Below the pieces are notes generated by a model. That model had not been told where the DNA came from and did no database searches. It saw only the letters and a list, made by a program, of their open reading frames with translations. Source: Cupriavidus alkaliphilus (GTDB lineage: Bacteria > Pseudomonadota > Gammaproteobacteria > Burkholderiales > Burkholderiaceae). From it: 51,396 nucleotides of DNA. The stretch covers positions 1 to 51,396 of the forward strand of contig NZ_FMAD01000020.1 of NCBI RefSeq assembly GCF_900094595.1, read 5' to 3'. A program made the translations under genes and the position numbers. Below, piece after piece: positions 23,532 through 35,008 of this stretch (position 1 is its first letter; each line of letters opens with the position of its first letter).

Positions 23532-24401
23532 ATGATCCGGATCGGTATCTCAGGCTGGCGCTACGCCGGCTGGCGCGGCGTGTTCTATCCCGAGGGGCTG
23601 GCGCAGCGGCGCGAGCTCGAATACGCGTCGCGCGCGGTCGAGACCATCGAGATCAACGGTTCGCACTACGCGCTGCAGACGCCGAAAAGCTATCGCGCCT
23701 GGCATGAGGCCACGCCGCCGGGCTTCGTGTTCAGCGTCAAGGGCCCGCGCTACCTGACCCACATGCTGCGCTTTCGCGACGATTCGGCGCGGCCGGCGAT
23801 GGCCAACTTCTTTGCCTCCGGCGTGCTGGCGCTGGAGGAAAAGCTGGGGCCGGTGCTGTGGCAGTTTCCGCCCAACTTCGGCTTCGATCCCGAACGCATG
23901 GAACGCTTCCTGTCGCTGATTCCGCACGACACGCACAGCGCCCGCGAACTGGCGCGGCAGCACAACCGCAATGTCAGGGAGCCGTGGTGCGAGACCCGGC
24001 GCCGGCGCCCGATCCGGCATGCGGTGGAAATCCGCCACGCCAGCTTCTGCACGCCGGAGTTCCCGGCTTTGCTGCGCCGGCACCGGGTGGCGCTGGTCAT
24101 CTCGGATGCCGTCGCCGACTGGCCCTATGCCGAGGACGTGACCAGCAATTTCCTGTACCTGCGCCTGCATGGCACCGAGACGCTGTATGGCGGCGCCTAT
24201 TCCGACGCGGCGCTGGACCGCTGGGCCGCGCGGCTGGTCAAGTGGGCCAATGGCGGCGAGCCCGCCGACGCGCAGCGGATCTCGCCGAAACGGCCGCGGG
24301 CCGCCGCGCATCGGGATATCTACTGCTATTTCGATAACGACAAGAAGGTCAAGGCCCCGTTCGATGCGCAACGGCTGCGTGCGCGCATCGAGGAGAAATA
24401 G
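23532..24401 (+). CDS. DUF72 family protein (YecE-like)
   Basis: A 289-residue protein of the DUF72 TIM-barrel family. The start IRIGISGWRYAGWRGVFYPEG and EYASRAVETIEINGSHYALQTPKSYRAW are diagnostic, with conserved VKGPRYLTH, LGPVLWQFPPNF and FLYLRLHGTETLYGG. The biochemical function of the family is not established; YecE of E. coli belongs to it. AGGA lies seven bases before the ATG at 23532, which is preferred over a start at 23490 because the conserved strand begins directly after it. It is monocistronic and converges on the Mrp operon. Confidence 0.9.
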   Translation: MIRIGISGWRYAGWRGVFYPEGLAQRRELEYASRAVETIEINGSHYALQTPKSYRAWHEATPPGFVFSVKGPRYLTHMLRFRDDSARPAMANFFASGVLALEEKLGPVLWQFPPNFGFDPERMERFLSLIPHDTHSARELARQHNRNVREPWCETRRRRPIRHAVEIRHASFCTPEFPALLRRHRVALVISDAVADWPYAEDVTSNFLYLRLHGTETLYGGAYSDAALDRWAARLVKWANGGEPADAQRISPKRPRAAAHRDIYCYFDNDKKVKAPFDAQRLRARIEEK

Positions 24402-24460
24402 CGCTTATCGCTGAATGCCAGGGGATGCTGGGATCGATGCGGTTGACTTCGCGGATGCGC

Positions 24461-24506
24461 GGGCCCTCACCCCCGCCCCTCTCCCGCACGCGGGCGAGGG
24501 GGAGAA
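24461..24506. repeat. REP-like palindromic element between convergent genes
   Basis: The segment begins GGGCCCTCACCCCC and contains an 11-bp stem with one mismatch (24476-24486 with 24491-24501, CCCCTCTCCCG pairing with CGGGCGAGGGG). The 'CCCTCaCCCC ... CCCCTCTCCCGC ... CGGG.GAGGGG' layout resembles intergenic REP-like elements common in Burkholderiaceae. It lies between the DUF72 gene and mnhG and may also serve as a terminator. Confidence 0.5.
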
Positions 24507-24549
24507 AAGCGCTCAACAAGTGCATGCCGTGGATGGCGCCGTCTTCCAC

Positions 24550-24894
24550 TCAATCCCGAATCCGCGGCATCCACCCGCTCCCTCGCGTGCGCGGGTCTAC
24601 CGGCAGTTGCCGCTGCAGCGCGGCCTTGGCCAGCATATGGGCGCTGATCGGCGCGGTCAAAAACAGGAAGGCCGTCACCAGCAGCTCGTGCAGGGTGGCG
24701 TCGCCGCGGAAGCTGAAATACGCCACCGAGGCCAGCACCACGCCGCCCACGCCCAGCGTGGTCGATTTGGTCGGCCCATGCAGGCGCATGAAGAAATCCG
24801 GCAGCCGGAACAGGCCGATGGCCCCCACCAGCATGAACACGCTGCCCACCAGCAGCAGCGCGCAGACAATGAATTCGGCAACGGGATGCAGCAT
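24550..24894 (-). CDS. mnhG: Mrp/Pha antiporter subunit G
   Basis: A 114-residue membrane protein with three hydrophobic segments, matching PhaG/MnhG: VGSVFMLVGAIGLFRLPDFFMRLHGPTKSTTLGVGGVV is the family signature (RLPDF..R.H..TK..TLG). It is a required subunit of the multi-subunit Na+(K+)/H+ antiporter in the inner membrane. AGGAG precedes the ATG at 24894, 10 bases after the mnhF stop. It is the last gene of the operon. The C-terminal 30 residues are hydrophilic. Confidence 0.92.
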   Translation of the reverse strand: MLHPVAEFIVCALLLVGSVFMLVGAIGLFRLPDFFMRLHGPTKSTTLGVGGVVLASVAYFSFRGDATLHELLVTAFLFLTAPISAHMLAKAALQRQLPVDPRTRGSGWMPRIRD

Positions 24895-24904
24895 GGGCCG
24901 GCTC

Positions 24905-25177
24905 CTAGTATTCGATGATATCGCCGCGCTGCAGGTACTTGGACAGCGCCACGGTAGCGACAAAGCCCATCACCGCGATCAGCAGCGCGGCCTCGAAGAA
25001 CACCGCCGAGTCCAGACTGATGCCCAGCACCACGATCAGCGCGATGGCATTGATGTTGAGCGTGTCGAGCGCCACGATGCGATCGGGCAGGCTGGGCCCG
25101 CGCAGCAGCCGGCCCAGCGTCAGCAGGAAGGCCAGGCCAAGGATCGCCAGGCAGACCGGTATCACGATGGCAAGCAT
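24905..25177 (-). CDS. mnhF: Mrp/Pha antiporter subunit F
   Basis: A 90-residue protein with three transmembrane helices and the MnhF/PhaF signature LRGPSLPDRIVALDTLNINAIALIVVLG, followed by the acidic ALLIAVMGFVATVALSKYL helix. It belongs to the antiporter complex with subunits A to G. Its start lies inside the end of mnhE (16-base overlap) with GGAGA a few bases upstream. Confidence 0.93.
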   Translation of the reverse strand: MLAIVIPVCLAILGLAFLLTLGRLLRGPSLPDRIVALDTLNINAIALIVVLGISLDSAVFFEAALLIAVMGFVATVALSKYLQRGDIIEY

Positions 25178-25665
25178 TGGAAGATCTCCTTGAGCGGGGT
25201 TTCATAGCGCGACTTGATCAGCGCGACCAGCGCGGCTTCTTCCTCCAGGTCCAGCACATGGACCAGCAAGGCGCGGCGGTCGTCGCTCAGTTCGGCGCAC
25301 AGCGTGCCCGGACTGAGCGAGACGATGCTGATCAGCGCGGTGGTGGCGAGTTCATGCTCGACATCGAGCGGCACCACGATAAACGCCGGGCGCAGCCGTG
25401 CGGTGCGTCCCAGCACCATCACGGCCACTTCCACGTTGGCCTTGACGATATCGATCAGCACATGGCAGCTCAGGCGCAGGATCAGGTCCGGACGCGACAG
25501 GCGGAAGGCGCCCAGCACCAGCCAGCGATCGGCCAGCCGGCCGATGGCCCAGCCCAGCGCCGCGCCCAGCAGCCAGTGGCCCGGCGCGATGCTCTGCGCC
25601 AGCATCAGCCACATCAGCATCAGGATCAGGCTCAGCCAGGGATGGGGCAGCAGACGACGCAACAT
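25162..25665 (-). CDS. mnhE: Mrp/Pha antiporter subunit E
   Basis: A 167-residue protein. Two N-terminal hydrophobic segments (LSLILMLMWLMLAQSIAP; LLGAALGWAIGRLAD) are followed by the conserved cytoplasmic part with VLIDIVKANVEVAVMVL, RPAFIVVPLD and ALISIVSLSPGTLCAELS, typical of MnhE/PhaE. MnhE is needed for assembly and activity of the complex. Three bases separate it from mnhD, and it overlaps mnhF. Confidence 0.93.
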   Translation of the reverse strand: MLRRLLPHPWLSLILMLMWLMLAQSIAPGHWLLGAALGWAIGRLADRWLVLGAFRLSRPDLILRLSCHVLIDIVKANVEVAVMVLGRTARLRPAFIVVPLDVEHELATTALISIVSLSPGTLCAELSDDRRALLVHVLDLEEEAALVALIKSRYETPLKEIFQCLPS

Positions 25666-25668
25666 GGC

Positions 25669-27210
25669 CTACCCCCGCTCGCCGGGCAGCACCGCCCGCA
25701 GGTAGGCGGCGCGGTCCAACAGTTGCGCGGCGGCATCCGCCACGTAATCGCTGACCGGACGAGCGCCCACCGTCAGTGCCAGGTTGCCGGCCAGCAGCAG
25801 CATGCAGCAGGCCAGCTTGCGCGCGTCCGGCCGCACCCGCAGGCGCGCCGCGCCGGGATGGTCTTCGTCCAGGTATTCGGCGCCTTCGGCGACGCGCTGC
25901 GCCTCATGCGGCAGGCGCCACAGCAGCCGCGTGCCGGTGCGCGAGACGGCGATCAGCAGCAGCAGGCTCGAGCCCAGCACCGCCGGCCACAGCAGCGGCA
26001 TCCATGGCGCCGGCGTGGCGCGCAGGATCATGGCCTTGCCGAGGAAGCCCGACAGCGGCGGCAGGCCCACCGCCGCGACCACGCCCACCACGTACAGCAG
26101 CCCGGCCAGGCGCGAGGCAATGACCGGCGCGCCGTCGGTGCGCGCGGCTTCGGGCTCGAGCGCATCGGCCAGCAGGAACAGCGCGGCGGTGCACAGCGTG
26201 GTGCTGAGCAGGTAGTACAGCGCCGCGGCCCAGCCGGCCTGGCTTTGCATCGACACGCACGCCGCCAGCAGCCCGACCGACGCCACCACCAGGTAGCTGG
26301 TCATGGCGCGCAGCGCCGTCGCGGCCAGCGCGCCCAGTGCCCCGACCGCCAGCGTGGCCAGCGCCAGCGCGAACACCCAGTCGTGCAGGAAGGGCCCCAG
26401 CAGCCCCTGCGCGCCGCCGAAGATCAGCGCGTCGCAACGCAGCATGGCATAGATGCCGACCTTGGTCATGATGGCAAACAGCGCCGCCACCGGCCCGGTT
26501 GCGCTGCCATAAGCGCGCGGCAGCCAGAAGTACAGCGGGAACAGCGCCGCCTTGAGCGCGAACACCAGCATCAGCATCGCGCCCGCGGCCACCGCCAGCG
26601 GCAGGTCCTGGACCGGCAGCCCGGCCAGGCGCAGGCCCAGGTGCGCCATGTTGAGCGTGCCCGAGAGCCCGTACAGCACGCCGATCGCGACCAGGAAGAA
26701 CGATGACGCCACCAGGTTCAGGATCACGTAGTGCAGGCCAGCGCCGACACGGGCGCGCCCCGCCCCATGGACCAGCAGCGCGTAGGAAGCGATCAGCAGG
26801 ATCTCGAAGAAGACGAACAGGTTGAACAGGTCGCCCGCCAGGAACGCGCCGTTCAGGCCCATCAGCTGGAACTGGAACAGCGCGTGGAAATGCCGCCCCT
26901 GGCGCGCCGTGCCCTCGCCCGCCGCGGCCAGCGCGGCCACCGCCAGCAGCGCGGTCAGCGCCAGCATCATCGCGCTGGTGCGGTCCAGCTGCAGCACGAT
27001 GCCGAAGGGCGCGCTCCAGTTGCCCATGGCATAGACCGCGATCTCGCCGCCGGCCGCTTGGCGCAGCAGCAGCACCGCTACCGGCACCAGCAGCAGCGCG
27101 CCCACCGCGCTGGCTGCGCGCTGCGCGTGCAGTCGCTGGGCCGGCATCGCCGTCAGCAGCGCGCCGGCGAACATCGGGATCAGGATGGGCAGCAGCACGG
27201 CATGGTTCAT
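25669..27210 (-). CDS. mnhD: Mrp/Pha antiporter subunit D (NuoN/NuoM-like)
   Basis: A 513-residue polytopic protein related to complex I subunits NuoL/M/N. Fourteen or so helices are expected. Conserved features include FNLFVFFEILLIASYALLVHG, with the glutamate thought to take part in proton transfer, and FALKAALFPLYFWLPRAYGSA, with the conserved lysine and the WLPxA turn. In the Mrp complex it pairs with subunit A to carry out proton movement coupled to cation export. Its start overlaps the end of mnhC by four bases. It has the usual family length. Confidence 0.94.
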   Translation of the reverse strand: MNHAVLLPILIPMFAGALLTAMPAQRLHAQRAASAVGALLLVPVAVLLLRQAAGGEIAVYAMGNWSAPFGIVLQLDRTSAMMLALTALLAVAALAAAGEGTARQGRHFHALFQFQLMGLNGAFLAGDLFNLFVFFEILLIASYALLVHGAGRARVGAGLHYVILNLVASSFFLVAIGVLYGLSGTLNMAHLGLRLAGLPVQDLPLAVAAGAMLMLVFALKAALFPLYFWLPRAYGSATGPVAALFAIMTKVGIYAMLRCDALIFGGAQGLLGPFLHDWVFALALATLAVGALGALAATALRAMTSYLVVASVGLLAACVSMQSQAGWAAALYYLLSTTLCTAALFLLADALEPEAARTDGAPVIASRLAGLLYVVGVVAAVGLPPLSGFLGKAMILRATPAPWMPLLWPAVLGSSLLLLIAVSRTGTRLLWRLPHEAQRVAEGAEYLDEDHPGAARLRVRPDARKLACCMLLLAGNLALTVGARPVSDYVADAAAQLLDRAAYLRAVLPGERG

Positions 27211-27592
27211 GGCCGCGGCTCCTCGTCGCCAGCGTTGCCGCCCGCGGCGGTGTGGCCGTCGCGCGCCTCCGGCTGGCCGGCGGCGTCGACATGGTCGCTG
27301 CCGGTCAGCCCGAGCGAGCGCAGCGCCAGCACCACCGCGAACGCGGTCATGCCGAAGGCAATGACGATCGCGGTCAGCACCAGTGCCTGCGGCAGCGGAT
27401 CGGCATAGCTGGCTCCGGGCGCGATCACCGGCGGCCGGCCGATCGACAGTCGCCCCATGCCGAGCAGGAACAGGCTGACCGCATACGACAGCAGGGTCAG
27501 CCCCAGCACCACCGTGAACACGCGCTCGCGCAGCAGCAGGTAGATGCCGGCGGCGGTCAGGATGCCGATGGCGATGGCGTAGAGCGCTGCCA

Positions 27593-27593
<1 letters not shown>
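27207..27593 (-). CDS. mnhC: Mrp/Pha antiporter subunit C (NuoK-like)
   Basis: A 128-residue protein with three helices, homologous to NuoK: AIAIGILTAAGIYLLLRERVFTVVLGLTLLSYAVSLFLLGMG and DPLPQALVLTAIVIAFGMTAFAVVLALR, the classic MnhC signature with PLPQALVLTAIVI. The ATG at 27593 shares one base with the stop of the preceding mnhA gene, so translation is coupled. The hydrophilic tail of about 25 residues is longer than usual. Confidence 0.93.
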
Positions 27594-30412
<2,819 letters not shown>

Positions 30413-30743
30413 CCGTTGCGCGGGCTCGCGGCCGGCAGGTGCCGGCCGGCCTGGCGGCGCATCGCGGGCCGGGTCGCAAACAGGAAGAAGGGTCGGGGCT
30501 GGACAGTCGGGGCGGTGGTCATGGTCTGGAGGCTCTGTGCGGACGATACCGGCCGCTACTGTCCGGATTCTGCCGGCATTGCGCCGGCTGTGCCAGTCAA
30601 TTGGGGCGATACTCGAAAAAAATCATCGTATCGCGCAAGAATCTGAAAGCGGTGTCGCCATGCGCATGCCGGTCGCCGTCCTGGCGGTACGGCCAGATGC
30701 AGCGCCGGGCCGGCGCGCCGCGCGCCCCGGCCCCTTCCCGTGC
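30413..30743. other. Intergenic region upstream of the Mrp operon
   Basis: About 330 bases between the PQQ dehydrogenase stop and the mnhA start, both on the minus strand. It is expected to hold a terminator and the Mrp operon promoter. A GC-rich hairpin-forming segment lies around 30705-30735 without a T tract. The A/T-rich centre around 30606-30634 holds an inverted repeat described separately. No promoter pair is convincing. Confidence 0.4.
30606..30634. promoter_or_regulatory. Candidate operator upstream of the Mrp operon
   Basis: The 7-bp arms GCGATAC (30606-30612) and GTATCGC (30628-30634) form a perfect inverted repeat with centres about 22 bases apart, close to two helical turns. The spacer is A-rich. 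It lies about 200 bases upstream of mnhA and is the most AT-rich point of the gap. A dimeric regulator site is a possible reading. Confidence 0.35.
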
Positions 30744-32936
30744 TCAGGGCTTGGGCCGCACCGCGTCCGCGGTGCCCTGGATAAAGGCCTTGATCTTCTC
30801 GACGTCCTGCGGCGTCAGCTTGCCGGTGAAGTCCGGCATGCCGCGCGCCATCGCCGGCCCCCTGAACACGACCTTGTCCAGGTTCTCGATGAAGGCGGCG
30901 TCGATATAGCCCAGGTTGGGGATGTTGCCGCCGCGGTCGACGCCGGGCACGCCGTGGCACAGCACGCAGTTGCTGACGTACAGCGCGGTGCCGTCCTTGA
31001 CCAGCGCCGGGTCGTACTTCACGCCCTGCAGCAGCTTGCCGGCACGGTATTCGGCGAAGGCCGGCAGCGGCGCCTTGCCGCCGAGCGCGAAGGTGTAGAC
31101 CGTGCCCGGGCCTTGCCGGTTGGTGGCGCGCTGCGCCTGCCCGTAGACCCCGCCCCAGCCCACCGCCACCGAGACATACTGCCTGCCGTCGAGCTCGAAG
31201 CTGACCGGCGCGGCCACCACGCCGGTGCCGGTGGGCGATTCCCACAGCTTGTCGCCATTGCGCGCGTCATAGGCGACGAAGCGCCCGTCGGCGGTGCCCT
31301 GGAACACCAGGTTGCCGGCGGTGGTCAGCGTGCCGCCGTTCCACGGCGAGACCAGCTCCTGCGTCCACGCGGCCTTCTGCTGCACCGGGTCCCACGCAAT
31401 CAGCCGGCCGAAGGGCTTGCTTTTCGGTGGCTCGGCATTGAGGAACTTGGCCGTGTTCCAGCCCACGTTGCCATGCGGCGTGCCGGGCTTGCCTTCATTG
31501 AACTGCCAGCTCTTGTCGTCCATCAGGTTGAGCGGCACGTGCTGCGCCGGCAGGTAGACCAGCCCGGTCTGCGGGTTGAACGACATCGGATGCCAGTTGT
31601 GCGCGCCGTACGGGCCGGGGATTGCGTCATAGGCCTTGTCGGCGGCGCGCGCCTCGGGCCGCTCGATCGGGCGGCCGCCGGCGTCATAGCCGGTGGCCCA
31701 GTTGACGTCGACGAAGTTCTTCGCCGAGATGAACTTGCCGTTGGTGCGGTCGATGACGAAGAAGAAACCGTTCTTGGGCGCGTGCAGGATGACCTTGCGC
31801 AGCTGCCCTTCCAGCTTCAGGTCGGCCAGGATCATCGGCTGGGTCGAGGTGTAGTCCCAGTTGTCGCCGGGGGTCTCCTGGTAGTGCCAGACGTATTTGC
31901 CGGTGTCCGGGTTGAGCGCGACGATCGAGGCCAGGTAGAGGTTGTCGCCGCCCGCCGGGCTGCGCTTGCTGCGCGACCAGGGCGCGCCGTTGCCGGTGCC
32001 GACGTACATCAGGTTCAGGTCCGGATCGAAGGCCAGCGTGTCCCAGGCCGTGCCGCCGCCGCCCGCCTCCCAGTACTTGCCGCTGGGGTCCCAGGTCTTG
32101 GCGGCGGCGGCCATCGATTCGTCCTCGAACGGCCTGGACGGATCGCCGGGGACGGTGAACCAGCGCCACTGCTGCGCGCCGGTGGCGGCGTCGTAGGCGG
32201 TGATGTAGCCGCGCACGCCAAACTCCGCGCCGCCGTTGCCGATGATGACCTTGCCCTTGAATACGCGCGGCGCGCCGGTGATGGTGTACGAATAGCGGCG
32301 GTCGATGATGGTGTCCTGCTCCCACAGCTTGCGCCCGCTGGCGGCATCGAGCGCGATCAGCCGGCCGTCGTAGGCGGCGACGAACACCTTGCCCTGGTAC
32401 AGCGCCACGCCGCGGTTGACCACGTCGCAGCAGCCGCGATAGCCGAGCGAACGGTCGACCTTGGGATCGAAGGTCCAGAGCCGCTTGCCGGTGCGCGCAT
32501 CGACCGCATGCACCACGCTCCACGACGCGGTCACGTACATCACGCCGTCGACCACCAGAGGGGTCGCTTCGACGCCCCGGGTCGACTCCAGGTTATAGCT
32601 CCACACCAGCCCCAGGTTGCGCACATTGGCGGTATCGATCTGGCGCAGCCGGCTGAAGCGGGTCTCGGCGTAGTCCAGGCCATGGCTGGGCCAGTCTCGC
32701 GTGGTGCCGGCATTGGCGCTGATGAAGGCGCCGTCGACCCTGGCCGCCGCGTTGCGCGGGGCCGCCGCACTGGCGGGCAGGAGTTGCGCCGCCAGTGCCA
32801 GGGTGGCCAGCCAGGCGGCGGCGCGGGTCCTGGTTCGGCGCCTGGCGCTGGCAACTTCGGTCGCAACCTCGGTGGCAGATGCGCACGCAAATTCGACGGC
32901 AACGGGATCCGTTGCCGGCTTCAACGCATGGCTCAT
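30744..32936 (-). CDS. PQQ-dependent quinohaemoprotein alcohol dehydrogenase
   Basis: A 730-residue periplasmic enzyme. A long polar n-region precedes the signal segment (AAAWLATLALAAQLLPASAAA). The eight-bladed quinoprotein propeller (about 75-620) shows the tryptophan-docking motifs and the vicinal disulfide C169-C170 (GYRGCCDVV) that lies over PQQ. The probable catalytic aspartate is D361 in GDNWDYTS. A C-terminal cytochrome c domain has haem motif CVLCH (C657, C660, H661), so this is a type II soluble quinohaemoprotein that oxidises alcohols to aldehydes and passes electrons to a carrier. T363 occupies the place where lanthanide enzymes have an extra aspartate, which points to calcium. 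No pqq genes are nearby. AGGAGA precedes the ATG. Confidence 0.92.
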   Translation of the reverse strand: MSHALKPATDPVAVEFACASATEVATEVASARRRTRTRAAAWLATLALAAQLLPASAAAPRNAAARVDGAFISANAGTTRDWPSHGLDYAETRFSRLRQIDTANVRNLGLVWSYNLESTRGVEATPLVVDGVMYVTASWSVVHAVDARTGKRLWTFDPKVDRSLGYRGCCDVVNRGVALYQGKVFVAAYDGRLIALDAASGRKLWEQDTIIDRRYSYTITGAPRVFKGKVIIGNGGAEFGVRGYITAYDAATGAQQWRWFTVPGDPSRPFEDESMAAAAKTWDPSGKYWEAGGGGTAWDTLAFDPDLNLMYVGTGNGAPWSRSKRSPAGGDNLYLASIVALNPDTGKYVWHYQETPGDNWDYTSTQPMILADLKLEGQLRKVILHAPKNGFFFVIDRTNGKFISAKNFVDVNWATGYDAGGRPIERPEARAADKAYDAIPGPYGAHNWHPMSFNPQTGLVYLPAQHVPLNLMDDKSWQFNEGKPGTPHGNVGWNTAKFLNAEPPKSKPFGRLIAWDPVQQKAAWTQELVSPWNGGTLTTAGNLVFQGTADGRFVAYDARNGDKLWESPTGTGVVAAPVSFELDGRQYVSVAVGWGGVYGQAQRATNRQGPGTVYTFALGGKAPLPAFAEYRAGKLLQGVKYDPALVKDGTALYVSNCVLCHGVPGVDRGGNIPNLGYIDAAFIENLDKVVFRGPAMARGMPDFTGKLTPQDVEKIKAFIQGTADAVRPKP

Positions 32937-33206
32937 ATCGTCTCCTGAAGGGCATTGTTGTTGGAATTCGGGACTGCAGGATTACGGTACTGCGCGATGC
33001 CGGGGCGGTGGCCGGGGCCCACCGATCATCGGCGAGCCCTCGCGTTATGGGTACAGGGATAACCCGGATCCGGCGGCACGGCCGGCCCGGCGACCAATAT
33101 CCACCGGATATCGCCATGGAAGAAATGAATATTGGACGCTGCCGCCCGCCCTGGCTTAGCCTTGGCGCCAGGACAGACCCCGCATCCCTACCCGGAGCCC
33201 CCCAAC

Positions 33207-34004
33207 ATGAGCCAGTTCCTTCTCTACGAACAGCAGGACCACATCGTCACCCTGACCATGAACGAGCCCGAGCGGCGCAACCCGCTTACCGGCAACACCG
33301 CGGTGGCGGAGTTCCTGGCCGCGATCGACCGCATCCATGCCGACCGCAGCGTGCGCGCGGTGGTGATCACCGGCGCCGGCACGGCGTTCTCGTCGGGCGG
33401 CAATATCAAGGACATGGAGCGCCAGGCCTCGGGCACGGTGCCGGGCATGGAGATCCGCCAGGACTACCGCTGCGGCATCCAGCGCCTGCCGCTGGCGCTG
33501 TTCAACCTGGAAGTGCCGGTGATCGCCGCGGTCAATGGCGCGGCCATGGGCGCGGGGCTGGACCTGGCCTGCATGTGCGATATCCGCATTGCCTCGGAAC
33601 GGGCGCAGTTCGCCGAGTCCTTCGTCAAGCTGGGCATCATTCCGGGCGACGGCGGCGCGTGGCTGCTGCCGCGCGTGATCGGCCTGTCGCGCGCAGCCGA
33701 GATGACCTTCACCGGCCAGCCGATCGACGCCAGGCTGGCGCTCGAATGGAACCTGGTGTCGCGCGTGGTCGCGCCCGACGCGCTGCTGCCCACCGCCTAT
33801 GAGCTGGCCGGCCGCATCGCCGCCAATCCGCCGCACGCGGTGCGGCTGGCCAAGCGCCTGATGCGCGAAGCCATGCATACCCGGCTGGATACGCTGCTGG
33901 AACTGTCGGCCGGCTTCCAGGCGCTGTCGCACCAGACCGCCGATCACCGCGAAGCGGTGCAGGCCTTCCTGGACAAGCGCACGCCGGTCTTTACCGGCAA
34001 CTGA
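33207..34004 (+). CDS. Enoyl-CoA hydratase/isomerase family protein, PaaG-like active site
   Basis: A 265-residue crotonase. The oxyanion-hole regions AFSSGGNIKDM (about 60-70) and NGAAMGAGLDLACMCDIRIAS (110-130) are intact. The position of the first catalytic glutamate of hydratases (PE.) reads SF in FAESFVKLGIIPGDGG, while an aspartate (D148) follows. That pattern is seen in PaaG-type isomerases (FVKLGLIPDSGG), so an isomerase is as likely as a hydratase. A glutamate at E165 (AAEMTFTG) remains. GGAG precedes the ATG. It converges with iclR and may belong to the same catabolic cluster. Substrate unknown, but a CoA ester is expected. Confidence 0.87.
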   Translation: MSQFLLYEQQDHIVTLTMNEPERRNPLTGNTAVAEFLAAIDRIHADRSVRAVVITGAGTAFSSGGNIKDMERQASGTVPGMEIRQDYRCGIQRLPLALFNLEVPVIAAVNGAAMGAGLDLACMCDIRIASERAQFAESFVKLGIIPGDGGAWLLPRVIGLSRAAEMTFTGQPIDARLALEWNLVSRVVAPDALLPTAYELAGRIAANPPHAVRLAKRLMREAMHTRLDTLLELSAGFQALSHQTADHREAVQAFLDKRTPVFTGN

Positions 34005-34043
34005 AGCGGCCGCCGAAATCTCGCTGGCGTGGCCCTATCCCCC

Positions 34044-34859
34044 CTATCCCGCCACGCCCAGCGCGCCTTCGACATTGCGCACCAGGCTGACCAGGCGCGG
34101 ACCGATATCTTCCTCCAGCTGTTTGCTCTGCTGGCTGAAAACCGGCACCGACGCGGCGAAGATCCACGCCTCGCCGTCGCGGCGCGTGCGCAGCGGCACG
34201 GCCACCGACTCGACTTCGCGGTGCAGGTCGCGATGGCCGCGGCAGAAGCCGTGCTCCTGCAGGTCGCGCGCGGCATCGTCCAGGCGCGCCTGCAGCCAGT
34301 CGGCGCGCTGCGGGTCGGTGGCGCGCAACTGGGCCAGGTAGGCCTCGCGCTGCGCCGCCTCCAGCCGCAGCAGGTAGGCGCGGCCCGAGCCGGTGCGCGA
34401 GGCCGACACGCGCGTGCCGACCTCGGGCCGGAACACATGGCTGCCGACGCCCTGGGCGATCTCGACATAGGTCAGCGCATGGCCGCTGCCGACGATCAGC
34501 TCGACCTGTCCGGCGATATGGTCCGCCAGTTCCTGCATCGCCGGGCGCGCCAGCTGGCGGATCGTCATGCGCGCCAGCGCCGGCGCGGCCAGGTTGATCA
34601 GGCCGACGCCGGGCACATAGCGCGACAGCCGTTCCGAGTAATGCAGCAGGCCCAGCCCGCACAGCGTGTCGAGCAGCCGGAACAGGGTCGGCTTGGCCAG
34701 CCCGGTGCGCTCCATCAGTTCGCGGCTGCTGAGTTCCTGCACCGTCGGTGAGAAGCAGTTGAGGATCGAGACGCCGCGCGCCAGCGCGCTGACAAGGCGA
34801 GCCTCGCCGTCGGCGTCGGCGGATGGCGGGGCCACGGAGGCATGTGGAGCATTAGTCAT
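34044..34859 (-). CDS. IclR-family transcriptional regulator
   Basis: A 271-residue regulator. After a variable N-terminus, residues about 25-90 hold the winged helix-turn-helix (ALARGVSILNCFSPTVQELSSRELMERTGLAKPTLFRLLDTL). The C-terminal effector domain (about 105-265) has TYVEIAQGVG, RTGSGRAYLL and HREVESVAVPLR, as in other IclR members that bind small organic acids or CoA-derived metabolites. It is transcribed away from the thiolase gene. A palindromic element 23 bases upstream of its ATG and a related one before the thiolase gene indicate autoregulation and control of the catabolic operon. The ATG at 34859 is favoured over an upstream ATG at 34937, which would place the operator inside the coding sequence. 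Confidence 0.9.
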   Translation of the reverse strand: MTNAPHASVAPPSADADGEARLVSALARGVSILNCFSPTVQELSSRELMERTGLAKPTLFRLLDTLCGLGLLHYSERLSRYVPGVGLINLAAPALARMTIRQLARPAMQELADHIAGQVELIVGSGHALTYVEIAQGVGSHVFRPEVGTRVSASRTGSGRAYLLRLEAAQREAYLAQLRATDPQRADWLQARLDDAARDLQEHGFCRGHRDLHREVESVAVPLRTRRDGEAWIFAASVPVFSQQSKQLEEDIGPRLVSLVRNVEGALGVAG

Positions 34860-34881
34860 CGGCGGGCCTGGATCTAAAGTT

Positions 34882-34901
34882 TTTTGATACGCGCGTCTCA
34901 A
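34882..34901. promoter_or_regulatory. Candidate IclR operator 1 (iclR side)
   Basis: The 20-base element centred on GATACGCGCGTCTCAA is an imperfect palindrome with 9 of 10 arm positions complementary. It lies 23 bases upstream of the iclR start codon. It shares GATAC-N3-CGTCTCAA with the element at 35014-35029. Confidence 0.6.
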
Positions 34902-35008
34902 AACCCGGATGTTGCCCTTCGGCTTTTCGAAAGTCAAACCACACCTTTTAACGTTTACAGGGCGATTTTCCGACGCCAGAATCCCAATTCATCGTATCGG
35001 ACGAGCAC

